Positions 7,284 to 16,110 of a stretch of 64,000 nt of DNA are shown in pieces. Each line of letters opens with the position of its first letter. Position 1 is the first letter of the stretch. This stretch comes from Aldehydirespirator sp965221215 (GTDB lineage Bacteria > Actinomycetota > Acidimicrobiia > Acidimicrobiales > Aldehydirespiratoraceae), in the NCBI GenBank assembly GCA_965221215.1, contig OZ244872.1:2108001-2172000 (forward strand), in the 5' to 3' direction. The position numbers and the translations under genes were made by a program. The notes under the pieces are model-generated. The model had not been told where the DNA came from. It ran no database searches and saw nothing but the letters and a program-made list of their open reading frames with translations.

Positions 7284-8133
7284 GCCCCACTCCATCGCCT
7301 GCCTGCATCTGGCTGGCCTTGAGGGGCGACTCGGATAGGTGAGAGGCTCTCGCGTCGCCAGGGGGTGTTTCCCGCTCTGGTTCGCTTCGCTCACGGGCCG
7401 CCCAACCCCCAGCAACACTGCCCACGGCCTCGCCCGTATGGTCCCGATTTGTGCGCCTATCCGCTCGACCTCCAAGCAGCAGCGCTTCGGCGGTCACCAG
7501 GTCGTGGGCCTCGGTGATCTTGAGGTTGCGGCTGTCGCCGTCGACCGTCACCACCGTCGCGCCAGCGGCCTCCGCCAGCGCGGCGTCGTCGGTGGCGTCG
7601 GCCCCGCCGGCGTGGGCGGCCCGCAGCACATCGGGTCGGAAGGCCTGGGGGGTCTGCACCGCGGCGAGCCGGCTGCGGTCGGCGGTGCCGCCGCCGCGCC
7701 AGCGGATCGTGTCGGTCACGCCGATCACCGGAACGGCGGCATCGGCCCCAGCCCGCACCGCCTCGATGACCCGCTCGAACACGCCATCGGCGGCCAGCGG
7801 GCGGGCGCCGTCGTGCACCAGGACGATTTCGGCGTCGTCGGGGATCCGGCTCAGCCCGCAGCGCACCGAGTCGGACCGCAACACCCCGCCCGCCACCACA
7901 ACCACCCGCCCAGAACAGTCGCCGAGCGACTCCGACGGCATCCAGGCGTGCTCATCAGCGCGGGGCAGCACTACTACAACTCCCTGGCACCAGCGGGCCG
8001 CGCCCTGCACTGTCCAGTCGAGCACGCGGCGGTCCCCGAGAGGGCTGAACTGCTTGGCCCCCCCGAAACGGTTCCCCGCCCCGGCCGCAGCAACGATGGC
8101 CCAAACGCCCGCCCCAGAGCCGGCCCGATCCAC
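7276..8133 (-). CDS. ispD: 2-C-methyl-D-erythritol 4-phosphate cytidylyltransferase IspD with a repeat-encoded tail
   Basis: IspD joins CTP to methylerythritol phosphate in the MEP route. AIVAAAGAGNRFGGAKQF is the nucleotide-binding loop, VLVHDGARPL the conserved middle motif, and GDSRNLKITEAHDL the C-terminal substrate motif. The family normally ends just after that, about at EALLLGG. Here the frame runs on for about 55 residues through a copy of the dispersed element (reading AARERSEPERE over its core) and stops 8 bp inside ispF. The start is uncertain: GTG 8133 gives a normal N terminus, GTG 8151 is possible. A crp gene is divergent upstream. Confidence 0.88.
   Translation of the reverse strand: MDRAGSGAGVWAIVAAAGAGNRFGGAKQFSPLGDRRVLDWTVQGAARWCQGVVVVLPRADEHAWMPSESLGDCSGRVVVVAGGVLRSDSVRCGLSRIPDDAEIVLVHDGARPLAADGVFERVIEAVRAGADAAVPVIGVTDTIRWRGGGTADRSRLAAVQTPQAFRPDVLRAAHAGGADATDDAALAEAAGATVVTVDGDSRNLKITEAHDLVTAEALLLGGRADRRTNRDHTGEAVGSVAGGWAARERSEPERETPPGDARASHLSESPLKASQMQAGDGVGHG
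7337..7476 (-). repeat. Dispersed gene-end element, copy 3, inside ispD
   Basis: The core is at 7371-7400. The outer edge GGAGGTCGAGCGGATAGG is at about 7459-7476 and abuts the end of the conserved IspD domain. Unlike most copies this one has no in-frame stop in the ispD frame, so it is translated as a C-terminal extension. Confidence 0.8.
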
Positions 8134-8238
8134 AAGATCGCTCTCGCCCACCGCATCTGCTGCACCGGCACGGACTCCCCGAGCACCCCCGAAATTCGTG
8201 CTTTCGCTCTCGCCCACCGCCACTAGTGTGCCGCTGGT

Positions 8239-8934
8239 ATGCCCGACACCACCCCTGCCATCGGGACGACCCCCGAGGAACTTCGGGAGGCGCTGCGCTC
8301 CACCATCCTCTTCGCCGACCTCGACGACGACCAGATCGACCACATCGCGGCCGCCGGGGCGGTGCGGTCGCTGAGGCGCAATCTGGTGCTGTTCGACGAG
8401 GGGGCCGAGCCCCACGAGTTCTACCTGGTGCTGGCAGGGCGCATCGCTATCGCCCAGGAATCCGAGGACGGGCGGGAGTCGCTGCTGGCCCTGATGGGTC
8501 CCGGCGATCTGTTCGGCGAGCTGGGATTTCTCGACGGCAAGGCCCGTTCGGCCCAGGCCCGGTCGCTGGAGGAGTCCGAGGTGCTGGTAGTGCCCTACGC
8601 TGAGTTGCGGCTGCTGTACGAGAACCATCCGACCGCGCTGTGGAGCGCGGTGCAGCTACTGGCCCGGAGGCTGCGAGCCACCGACCGGGCCCTGTCCGAC
8701 ACGGTCTTCCTCGACGTGATGGGCCGCACCGCCAAGCGACTGCTGGAGATGGCGGGCGACAGCGACGAGTTCGAGATGCCCCTCACCCAGGAGGAGTTGG
8801 CCTCGATGGTGGGCGCCAGCCGGGAGCGGGTCAACAAGGCGATCCACGCTTTCACAAAGCTGGGCTGGATCACCCACGACCACCGCCACTACAAGATCAC
8901 CAACCGCAAGAACCTAACCATCCGAGCCCGCTAA
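8239..8934 (+). CDS. Crp/Fnr-family transcriptional regulator
   Basis: A 231-residue regulator. The N-terminal cyclic-nucleotide-binding beta roll includes FGELGFLDGKARSAQAR (about residues 93-109), equivalent to the phosphate-binding cassette of Crp with its Gly-Glu and Arg-Ser. A long dimer helix follows, then a C-terminal winged helix with LTQEELASMVGASRERVNK as the recognition helix-turn-helix. It resembles the actinobacterial GlxR/Crp group that binds cAMP, although the ligand is inferred. It is divergent from ispD and convergent with glcF (17-bp gap). The spacer 8134-8238 would hold both promoters; I see no clear Crp palindrome there. Confidence 0.9.
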   Translation: MPDTTPAIGTTPEELREALRSTILFADLDDDQIDHIAAAGAVRSLRRNLVLFDEGAEPHEFYLVLAGRIAIAQESEDGRESLLALMGPGDLFGELGFLDGKARSAQARSLEESEVLVVPYAELRLLYENHPTALWSAVQLLARRLRATDRALSDTVFLDVMGRTAKRLLEMAGDSDEFEMPLTQEELASMVGASRERVNKAIHAFTKLGWITHDHRHYKITNRKNLTIRAR

Positions 8935-8951
8935 CTCTGAGGGCGAGCTCT

Positions 8952-10121
8952 TCAGTGGGCGGCGGATAGGGCTTGGTCGACCAACTCCAGGGGGTGGCGC
9001 ACGTCCAAGCCGGTGGCGGCGAGGTGCAGCGAGCAGCCGGGGTTGGCGCTGGCCACCACCGACGCGCCCGAGCGGGCCACCGCCGCGGTCTTGCGCTCGC
9101 GGATGGCCCGGGAGAGCTCAGGCTCCATCACCGAATAGGCGCCGCCCGCCCCGCAGCACAGGCCGTCGTCGTCGAGGGCCACGACGGAGGCCACGAACGG
9201 TCGCAGCACCTCCGGCACCGCCTGATGGGCCCGCTGCACATGGCGCAGATGGCAGGGATCCTGCACGGCCACGGTCAAATCCAGCGGAGCGGCCGGCCGC
9301 TGCTCCACCAACTCGTCGAGGCGCTCGGCCAGCCACTCGTGCACGTCGTACACCCGAGCCGAGAAGGCCCGAGCCTCGTCGGTGCCCAGCAGGTGGCCAT
9401 AGTCCTTGAGCGAGGCGCCGCAACCGGCCGCGTCCACCAGGATGGGGCGGTCGTCGCCCGACAGGCCGGCCATCACCTCGCGGGCCATCTCCTTGGTCTC
9501 GGACTCCAGCCCGGCGTGGATGTGCAGAGCCCCGCAGCACGGCGCGATGGCGCCGGTGGGCGCCACCCCGACTCCGGCCGCCTCCAGCACCCGCTGCACG
9601 GCCAGGTGCACATCGCGCTGCCAGGCGTCCATCACGCAGCCGGTGAACAACCACACGTCGTCGCCGGAGGCTCGCAACCGCGGGCGCCGCAGCGGCATCC
9701 TCGCTGGCAGCCCCAGACGCCTAGTCGGCAGCAGCCGCAGCCGTATGGCCAGCGCCATCAGAGTCGAGCCGGCGAACAGCAGGCGGCGGTGCCTCAGCAC
9801 TCGCATGGCCAGGCGCTGCCAGCGGGGCGTGATCCGGCCCGCTTCGGCCAGGGCGGCCCGAGTGCCCTCCATCAGATGCCCGAACGGCACCGCGCTCGGG
9901 CAGGCCGTCTCGCAGGCCCGGCACTGCACGCACGTCTCCATCGAGCGGATCAGGTCGTCGGTCACCGGCGCACCCTCGTTCTGAACCGCCCGCATCAGCG
10001 CGATCCGGCCCCGGGGCGACTCGGTGTCGCGTCCGGTGATGGTGAAGGTGGGGCAGTGCGGCAGGCACAGCCCGCAGGAGACGCAGGCGATCAGCTCGTC
10101 GTCTTTCAACCCGAGGTCCAT
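8952..10121 (-). CDS. glcF: Glycolate oxidase iron-sulfur subunit GlcF
   Basis: A 389-residue electron-transfer subunit. Two ferredoxin-type 4Fe-4S motifs lie near the N terminus: CVSCGLCLPHCP and CVQCRACETACP. Two CCG domains follow (PCCGALHIHAG, and DPCHLRHVQ with LCCGAGGAYS), which hold further iron-sulfur or haem-like cofactors in heterodisulfide-reductase relatives. With GlcD and GlcE it oxidises glycolate to glyoxylate and passes electrons to the membrane quinone pool. The ATG at 10121 shares a base with the glcE stop (TGATG). It is the last gene of the glcDEF operon. Confidence 0.93.
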   Translation of the reverse strand: MDLGLKDDELIACVSCGLCLPHCPTFTITGRDTESPRGRIALMRAVQNEGAPVTDDLIRSMETCVQCRACETACPSAVPFGHLMEGTRAALAEAGRITPRWQRLAMRVLRHRRLLFAGSTLMALAIRLRLLPTRRLGLPARMPLRRPRLRASGDDVWLFTGCVMDAWQRDVHLAVQRVLEAAGVGVAPTGAIAPCCGALHIHAGLESETKEMAREVMAGLSGDDRPILVDAAGCGASLKDYGHLLGTDEARAFSARVYDVHEWLAERLDELVEQRPAAPLDLTVAVQDPCHLRHVQRAHQAVPEVLRPFVASVVALDDDGLCCGAGGAYSVMEPELSRAIRERKTAAVARSGASVVASANPGCSLHLAATGLDVRHPLELVDQALSAAH

Positions 10122-11041
10122 CAGGGCCTTCTCAGGGGGTCGCGGCCGGGGTTCAGGCGGCCAGCGGGGTCGAAGCGCTGCTTGAAGCGGCGGTTCAGCT
10201 CGGCTGCGCCCGGCTCGACCGTGCGGGGCGGCTGAGGCTCGGCAGCATGCACTATCCCGACGCCGATCTCGGCCACGAACCGGCCCGCCGCGCCGTTGCG
10301 GGCCGCGAAGGCCGCAGCCTCTGCCGGGGTGCACGACCACCGGTGCGGAGGCAGCTCGGGCGGGCCGTCCACCTCCTCGCAGGGGCCCAGCCGGCTGAGA
10401 TCGTCGTCCACATCGACTTCGTAGCCGCTCAGCAGGGCCCACACGTCGGCGCCGTCCCACAGCACTGACGCGGCGGTGTGACACGACCGGGCCGCGCCCG
10501 CATCAGCGCCGGCCAGGCGCACCCAGCGCTCAGTCTCGCCCATCGGGACGGTGCGCAGCAGCACCTCGCCCACCAGCCCGAGCGTGCCCAGCGACCCCAC
10601 CAGCAGCCGGCACACATCGAAGCCGCTCACGTTCTTGACGGTGGCCGCGCCCGCGGTGGCGAGTTGGCCGTCGGCGCACACGTAGCGGGCCTGAAGCAGC
10701 GCCTCGCGCACCGGCCCGAGCCCCAGGCGGGCGATGCTCGACTCGCCTGCCATTAGCGCCCCGCCCACCGTGCCGCCGTCGCGCTCGGGCAGTGCGGTGC
10801 GCTGACCACCGGCCGCCAACTCCTCGTGGAGCACGGCCACCGGGGTTCCGGCCCGCACCCGCACTGTCATCTCGGCCGGCTCGAAGGCCACCACGCCCGT
10901 CGGGGCCTGCACTACGAGCGTGCCCGGCGCGACCTCGCCGCCCAGGCTCCAGCGGGTTCCGCCGCCCCGCACGCACACCGGGCCGTCGGGGCCGACCTCG
11001 GCCGCGAAAGCGGTGAGAGCCTCGTCGAAGTCCCCTGTCAC
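10121..11041 (-). CDS. glcE: Glycolate oxidase FAD-binding subunit GlcE
   Basis: A 306-residue subunit with only the FAD-binding PCMH fold. VRGGGTRWSLGG near residue 25 and AGTPVAVLHEELAAGGQ form the flavin pocket, and GGTVGGALMAGESSIARLG plus ATVKNVSGFDVCRLLVGS complete it. It lacks the long substrate cap of GlcD. The C terminus RFKQRFDPAGRLNPGR is the usual family ending. The GTG at 11041 has GAGG 7 nt upstream and lies 17 bp after glcD; its stop overlaps the glcF start. Confidence 0.9.
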   Translation of the reverse strand: MTGDFDEALTAFAAEVGPDGPVCVRGGGTRWSLGGEVAPGTLVVQAPTGVVAFEPAEMTVRVRAGTPVAVLHEELAAGGQRTALPERDGGTVGGALMAGESSIARLGLGPVREALLQARYVCADGQLATAGAATVKNVSGFDVCRLLVGSLGTLGLVGEVLLRTVPMGETERWVRLAGADAGAARSCHTAASVLWDGADVWALLSGYEVDVDDDLSRLGPCEEVDGPPELPPHRWSCTPAEAAAFAARNGAAGRFVAEIGVGIVHAAEPQPPRTVEPGAAELNRRFKQRFDPAGRLNPGRDPLRRP

Positions 11042-11058
11042 CGCTAGGCCTCGTCTGG

Positions 11059-12585
11059 TCAGCCCCAGACGCCGGCCGCGTCGGAGGCCCGCAGCGAGCC
11101 GATGTCGGAGCAGCTGTGGGCGCTGGGCAGCACCTTGCCGGGGTTCATCCGGCAGTGCGGATCGAACGACGCCCGCAGCCGGCTCTGCTGGTCGAGGTCC
11201 ACCTCGCTGAACATGCGGTGCATGTGGTCGCGCTTCTCCACCCCTACCCCGTGCTCGCCGGTGAGCGCCCCGCCCATGTCCAGCGACATCTCGATGATCT
11301 CGCGGCCCGCGGCGTGCACCCGCTCGTCGGCGCCCGGCTCCCGCGAGTCGTAGGCCAGGATGGGATGGAGGTTGCCGTCGCCGGCGTGGAACACGTTGAG
11401 CACGATCAGGTCGTGGCGGTCGACGATCTCGTAGATGCTCTCGAGCACCTCCACCAGCCGGGTGCGGGGCACCACGGTGTCGTGCAGGTAGTAGTCGGGC
11501 ATCACGTTGGCCACCGCCCCGAAGGCGCTCTTGCGCCCCTTCCACAGCCGGGCCCGCTCGTCGTCGTCGGCGGCGGTGCGCACGCTCATGGCCTGGTTGC
11601 GCTCGGCGATCTCGGCCACCTTCGCCGCCGCGATGGCCACCCCTCCGGAGGCGCCGTCCACCTCCACCAGCAGCACCGCGGCCGCGTCTCTGGGATAGCC
11701 GGCCTGGGCGAAGTCCTCGACCGCGATCACGCAGCGCTGGTCCAGCATCTCGATGGCGGCCGGCACGATCCCGGCCGCGATGATGGCGCTGACGGTGGCC
11801 GCCGCGTCCGACACGTCGGAGAAGCACAGCAGCATGGTGCGCACCGCGGGGGGGTTGTGGGTGAGGCGCACCGCGACCTTGGTGGCGATGCCGCACATCC
11901 CCTCGGAGCCGACGAACGCTCCCCGCAGGTCGTAGCCGGCCGGCTCGGCGCTCAGGTCACCCAGCGTGACCACCGACGCGTCGGACAGCACCACCTCGAT
12001 CGCCACCACATGGGCGCTGGTCACGCCGTAGGCCAGGCAGTGCGGGCCGCCGGAGTTGTTGGCCACGTTGCCGCCGATGGTGCAGGCCGCCTGGCTGGAC
12101 GGGTCGGGCGCGTAGTGGACGCCGTGGGGGGCCAGCGCCCGGCTGAGATCGAGGTTGACGATGCCGGGCTGCACCCAGGCCACGCCGTTGTCAAAGTCGA
12201 TCTCGAGGAGTTCATCCATGCGGGTCATCGACAGCACCACCGGCCGGCCCAGCGGCGCCGCGCCGCCGGCGAGGCCGGTGCCCGCCCCCCTGGGCGACAC
12301 CGCCCGCCCGTGGCGTTTGGCGACCCTCACACAGGCGGCCACGTCGTCGGTGGAGCCGGGATAGCAGACCGGGCCGGCGTTACCCTCCCGGTAGATGGAG
12401 GCGTCGCGGGAGGCCAGATAGCGCGCCGCGGCGTCGGCTCGCACCCGGTCGGCCCCGATGGCCTCGACCAGGTCGGCTACCAGGGCGGCGTCGGCCGGGT
12501 CGGCGGAGGGGACCGAGGCTGAGCGGTCGCCTCGGCGGCGCGATCCCAGCACCCGGCGGGTGGCGGCAGCGAGCGTCCCAGCCAC
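11059..12585 (-). CDS. glcD: Glycolate oxidase catalytic subunit GlcD (FAD-linked oxidase)
   Basis: A 508-residue flavoprotein. The PCMH FAD domain includes PRGAGTGLAGGAAP and IGGNVANNSGGPHCLAYG. The C-terminal cap has the metal/substrate histidines in VFHAGDGNLHPI and the signature GEHGVGVEKRDHM. It ends FDPHCRMNPGKVLP, as the family does, followed by about 20 extra residues. It oxidises glycolate (or D-lactate) using FAD. The GTG start at 12585 has AGGG 8 nt upstream. It is the first gene of glcDEF and is divergent from the acyl-CoA ligase gene. Confidence 0.93.
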   Translation of the reverse strand: MAGTLAAATRRVLGSRRRGDRSASVPSADPADAALVADLVEAIGADRVRADAAARYLASRDASIYREGNAGPVCYPGSTDDVAACVRVAKRHGRAVSPRGAGTGLAGGAAPLGRPVVLSMTRMDELLEIDFDNGVAWVQPGIVNLDLSRALAPHGVHYAPDPSSQAACTIGGNVANNSGGPHCLAYGVTSAHVVAIEVVLSDASVVTLGDLSAEPAGYDLRGAFVGSEGMCGIATKVAVRLTHNPPAVRTMLLCFSDVSDAAATVSAIIAAGIVPAAIEMLDQRCVIAVEDFAQAGYPRDAAAVLLVEVDGASGGVAIAAAKVAEIAERNQAMSVRTAADDDERARLWKGRKSAFGAVANVMPDYYLHDTVVPRTRLVEVLESIYEIVDRHDLIVLNVFHAGDGNLHPILAYDSREPGADERVHAAGREIIEMSLDMGGALTGEHGVGVEKRDHMHRMFSEVDLDQQSRLRASFDPHCRMNPGKVLPSAHSCSDIGSLRASDAAGVWG

Positions 12586-12699
12586 GGCGCAGACCCTAAC
12601 GCGGCGCGATGGGGGCTCGGCACTTCGAGCCGCTGCCGGACTTCCGCCGCGGCGGCGTGCCCAGGTGCGCAAGCACGACCCGCGTAACCGCCTGTAGGG

Positions 12700-12742
12700 C
12701 CGCGAAATGGGCGAGATTCGCTCACGTCTCACTCGGCCTCTA
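12700..12742 (-). repeat. Fragment of the dispersed gene-end element
   Basis: CTCACTCGGCCTCTAG at 12728-12743 and GGGCGAGATTCGCTCACG at 12709-12726 match the outer edge of the element, but the core is missing. It lies in the divergent spacer between glcD and the acyl-CoA ligase, just upstream of the ligase's GTG start. The rest of this 169-bp spacer shows no recognisable signal. Confidence 0.45.
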
Positions 12743-12754
12743 GCGTTGTCGATT

Positions 12755-14374
12755 GTGATCGCAGGCCAATCCCAGCGTTCCTCGCCGTTCGTGCCGGTGC
12801 CGCTCACGCCGGTCTCCTTCCTCGACCGGGCTCGGCTGGTGCACGGCGACCGGCCCGCGGTGGCTGACGGGCCGCTGCGGCGAAGCTACGAGGACTTCGC
12901 CGACCGCTGCGAGCGGCTGGCCGGCGCCACCGTCAACCTGGGCCTGGCCCCCGGCGACTCGGTGTCGGTGCTGGCCCCCAACGTGTCGATGGCCCTGGAG
13001 GCGGCGTTCGGATTCCCCATGGCCGGGGTGGTGTTCAACGCCCTCAACTCCCGGCTGTCGGCCGCGGAGCTGGCCTGGATCACCGAGCACGCCGAGTCCA
13101 AGGTGCTGTTCGCCGACCACGCCCTAGCCGATGTAGCCCAGTCCATCGCTCAGCAGGTGCCGGGGCTGCGGCTGGTCACCTCGAGCGACGCCGCCGTCTC
13201 CGGCGTGGCCGACTGCGAATATGAGGCACTGCTGGCCGCGGCCGAGCCCCACCGGGCCGAGATCGCCGACGAGCACGCCGTGCTGAGCCTCAACTACACC
13301 TCGGGCACGACCGGCCACCCCAAAGGCGTGATGTACTCGCACCGGGGCGCCAACCTCAACGCGCTGGCCATGGCCGCCCAGTGCGGCCTCGACAGCGACG
13401 CGGTGTTCCTGTGGACGCTGCCCATCTTCCACTGCAACGGCTGGTGCTTCCCGTGGGCGGTCACCGCGGTGGGCGGAGCGCACCTGATGCTGCGGACCCC
13501 CGATCCGGGCACGGTGTGGCGCCACATCCGCGACGACGGCGTGACCCACTTCAACGCCGCCCCCACCGTGCTGATCGGCCTGGTCAACCATCCCGACGCC
13601 GCCCCGGCGCCCCGCACCGTGAAGGTGTGCACCGGGGGCGCGCCGCCGTCGCCCACCCTGCTGGCCCAGATGGCCGAGCTCAACATCGCCGTGACCCACC
13701 TCTACGGCCTCACCGAGACCTACGGCCCATCGCTGATCTGCGACTGGCGCAGCGAGTGGGACGGCCTGCCCGCCGCCGAGCAGGCCCAGATCAAGGCCCG
13801 CCAGGGGGTGGGGACGCTGGTGACCTCATCGGTGCGGGTGGTCGACGGCGACGGCGCGGACGTGCCCGCCGACGGCGCCACCCAGGGCGAGATCGCCATT
13901 CGGGGCAACAACGTGATGCTCGGCTACTACAAGGATCCCGATGCCACCGCGGCCGCGTCGGTGGACGGCCCCGGCGGCACCTGGTTCCGCACCGGCGATG
14001 TGGCCGTGATGCACGACCACGGCTACGTGGAGGTACGCGACCGGGCCAAGGACGTGATCATCTCCGGCGGCGAGAACATCGCCTCCATCGAGGTGGAGCA
14101 GGCGCTGGCCTCGCACCCAGACGTGGTGGAGTGCGCGGTGGTGGCCGCCCCCGACGACACCTGGGGCGAGGTGCCCGCCGCCTTCGTGGTGCTGCGGACC
14201 GGCTCGGCGGTGACCGAGGCCGACCTCGTCGAGCACGTCAAATCCCGCATCGCCCGCTTCAAGGCCCCGAAGTCGGTGACCTTCGGCGAGCTGCCCAAGA
14301 CGGCCACCGGCAAGATCCAGAAGTTCGCCCTGCGAGACCAGCTCTGGGCCGACCGCGACCGCCGCATCAACTAG
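12755..14374 (+). CDS. AMP-forming acyl-CoA synthetase
   Basis: A 539-residue ANL-superfamily ligase that adenylates a carboxylic acid and transfers it to CoA. The P-loop is YTSGTTGHPKGVMYSH, the adenine motif YGLTETYGP, the hinge region TWFRTGDVAV then DRAKDVIISGGENIAS, and the catalytic lysine is in PKTATGKIQKF near the C terminus. The segment LPIFHCNGWCFPWAV is characteristic of the short/medium-chain group that includes plant AAE enzymes and relatives of DmdB; the acid used cannot be fixed. The GTG at 12755 is chosen because upstream codons fall in repeat sequence. Confidence 0.9.
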   Translation: MIAGQSQRSSPFVPVPLTPVSFLDRARLVHGDRPAVADGPLRRSYEDFADRCERLAGATVNLGLAPGDSVSVLAPNVSMALEAAFGFPMAGVVFNALNSRLSAAELAWITEHAESKVLFADHALADVAQSIAQQVPGLRLVTSSDAAVSGVADCEYEALLAAAEPHRAEIADEHAVLSLNYTSGTTGHPKGVMYSHRGANLNALAMAAQCGLDSDAVFLWTLPIFHCNGWCFPWAVTAVGGAHLMLRTPDPGTVWRHIRDDGVTHFNAAPTVLIGLVNHPDAAPAPRTVKVCTGGAPPSPTLLAQMAELNIAVTHLYGLTETYGPSLICDWRSEWDGLPAAEQAQIKARQGVGTLVTSSVRVVDGDGADVPADGATQGEIAIRGNNVMLGYYKDPDATAAASVDGPGGTWFRTGDVAVMHDHGYVEVRDRAKDVIISGGENIASIEVEQALASHPDVVECAVVAAPDDTWGEVPAAFVVLRTGSAVTEADLVEHVKSRIARFKAPKSVTFGELPKTATGKIQKFALRDQLWADRDRRIN

Positions 14375-14384
14375 CCGCGAGACA

Positions 14385-14521
14385 TAACGCCCGCTCTCGC
14401 CCCTTGGCCGTACATGCCCGCTCTTGTTCGCTCCGCTCACGGGCCGCTCGGGCATACATACCCGCTCTTGCTCGCTGCGCTCACGGGCCGCTCGGGCCCG
14501 TGAGCCTCGCAGGCTCGGCCT
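14385..14521 (-). repeat. Dispersed gene-end element, copy 5, with doubled core
   Basis: Two cores lie in tandem at 14417-14446 and 14461-14490. The outer edge AGGCCGAGCC abuts the TAG stop of the minus-strand gene at 14522. GAGCC and GGCTC at 14502-14516 can fold as a short hairpin. The spacer lies between two convergent genes, so the element could serve as a transcription end, but no T-run is present. Confidence 0.78.
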
Positions 14522-14878
14522 CTAGCTTCGGCTGCCGCTGAAACCGGGATCCGGGCCGGGGCGACGAGGCGGGGCGAAGAAGTCGTTCTCGTTGTCGGCG
14601 AGTTGCTTGCGCTTGCGCATGATCGCCCTGCGCTCGGCCTCCAGGTACAGGTACCGCTGCACATCGGTGGGCGTGTCGTCGCTCATGAACATGTCGACAG
14701 CCACCGGGTCGCGGCACAGCTCATGGCGGATGTCCTCCTTGGTGACGGTTCGGCCGCCGCTCTTGCGCTTCATGCGCCGGCGGTACCAGCTGTTCCTGGC
14801 CACCGGCACGATCAGTCCCAAGTTGAACATCGCCAATCCGAAGAGCGCGAACTCCGCGGTCATCACGAACGGCGCCAT
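14522..14878 (-). CDS. Small membrane-anchored hypothetical protein
   Basis: A 118-residue protein with one N-terminal membrane helix (ALFGLAMFNLGLIVPVA, about residues 10-27) followed by a basic stretch (RNSWYRRRMKRKSG) that should lie in the cytoplasm. The rest is a soluble tail with a helical DVQRYLYLEAERRAIMRKRKQ segment. The ATG at 14878 has GGAGG 6 nt upstream, which makes the start secure. It is divergent from the KAS III gene. I do not recognise the family and cannot give a function. Confidence 0.75.
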   Translation of the reverse strand: MAPFVMTAEFALFGLAMFNLGLIVPVARNSWYRRRMKRKSGGRTVTKEDIRHELCRDPVAVDMFMSDDTPTDVQRYLYLEAERRAIMRKRKQLADNENDFFAPPRRPGPDPGFSGSRS

Positions 14879-15030
14879 GGTGCTCCTCCTGTGTGAGCGG
14901 ATATCTGGCGCCCGGACGACTGGGCCGCGATACTCGTCTGATCTCAACATACCGAGTGTGTTCTTGGCAGATGCCCGAGTCAAGACCCAATCTGACCGCC
15001 TGTCCGTCCTACTCGTAGGCTCAAGCGGGC

Positions 15031-16110
15031 ATGCCTGCTGTCATCACCGGGACCGGAGTGGCCGTCCCTCCCAATGTCGTAACCAACGGCGATCTGGCCC
15101 GGATCATGGACACCTCCGACGAGTGGATCCGCTCCCGCACTGGCGTCGTGTCGCGCCGGTTCGTCGATCCCGGCACCGCCACCTCGGATCTGGCCGCCGA
15201 GGCAGCCCTCGCCGCTCTGTCCGATGCGGGCCTGCACGGCAGCGACATGGACGCGGTGGTGTGCGCCACCATGACCCCCGACCACCAGAATCCGGGCATC
15301 GCCGGCGCGGTGCAGCACAAGGCCAGCCTCGGCGACGGGGCCGTGTTCGACCTGCGCCAGCAGTGTGCCGGCTTCCTGTTCGGGCTGGACCTGGCCGACA
15401 TGCTGATCTCCACCGGCCGGGCCGCAACCGTGGTGGTGGTGGGCGCCGAGGTACACGCCGGCTACCTGCCCTGGGGCGACGCCTGGGAGATCGTGCTGGG
15501 CCGCAACGACAGGGCCCCGACCGCCGAGGAGCGGGCGCGGGCCACCCGCCACCGGGCCTGGAGCGTGCTCTTCGGCGACGGCGCGGCCGCCGCGGTGCTG
15601 CAAGCAGGAAGGGCGGGCCGCGACGGGGTGCTGAGTTCGGTGCTGAGAACCGACGGCGCCCACGCCGACCTGATCGAGGTGCCGGGACTCGGATCTCGGC
15701 ATCGTCCCTACGCCGATGCGGCCCAGATCGCGGCCGGGCTGCATCATCCGACCATGAACGGCGCCGGGCTGTACCGCATGGCGGTGGAGACCATGCCGGC
15801 CGCGGTGCGCGAGGCGCTGGCGGCGGCCGGCTGCGGGCTCGACGAGCTCGACCTGGTGGTGGCCCATCAGGCCAACGACCGCATTCTGGAGGGCGCCCGG
15901 CGCCGGCTCGGGGTGGACGCGGCGGCGATGCCGTCCAACATCGCCCACTGGGGCAACACCACCGCAGCCACGCTGCCGATCCTGTACCACGAACTGCGCC
16001 GGCAGGGCCGGGTCGGCCCAGGGTCGCTGGTGGCGTTCACCAGCTTCGGCGCGGGCGCCCACTGGGGCGCAGTCCTCTACCGCCAGCCCGGCACCGACGA
16101 GGCCGCGTGA
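15031..16110 (+). CDS. 3-oxoacyl-ACP synthase III (FabH-like) ketosynthase
   Basis: A 359-residue thiolase-fold enzyme. The catalytic triad is visible: Cys in LRQQCAGF, His in VVAHQANDRI and Asn in HWGNTTAAT. The N-terminal TSDEWIRSRTGV is the KAS III signature. Such enzymes start fatty-acid chains by joining acetyl-CoA to malonyl-ACP, or make other head-to-tail condensations. It overlaps the DUF1295 gene (GTGA), so the two products probably act in one lipid pathway. Nothing else of a fab operon is nearby, so a specialised role, for instance a modified lipid or polyketide starter, is as likely as housekeeping synthesis. Confidence 0.88.
   Translation: MPAVITGTGVAVPPNVVTNGDLARIMDTSDEWIRSRTGVVSRRFVDPGTATSDLAAEAALAALSDAGLHGSDMDAVVCATMTPDHQNPGIAGAVQHKASLGDGAVFDLRQQCAGFLFGLDLADMLISTGRAATVVVVGAEVHAGYLPWGDAWEIVLGRNDRAPTAEERARATRHRAWSVLFGDGAAAAVLQAGRAGRDGVLSSVLRTDGAHADLIEVPGLGSRHRPYADAAQIAAGLHHPTMNGAGLYRMAVETMPAAVREALAAAGCGLDELDLVVAHQANDRILEGARRRLGVDAAAMPSNIAHWGNTTAATLPILYHELRRQGRVGPGSLVAFTSFGAGAHWGAVLYRQPGTDEAA

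Noticed and set aside
8134..8238. Crp operator in the ispD-crp spacer
   Set aside because: The repeated GGCGAGAGCGA motif is a direct, not palindromic, repeat and does not resemble a TGTGA-type site.
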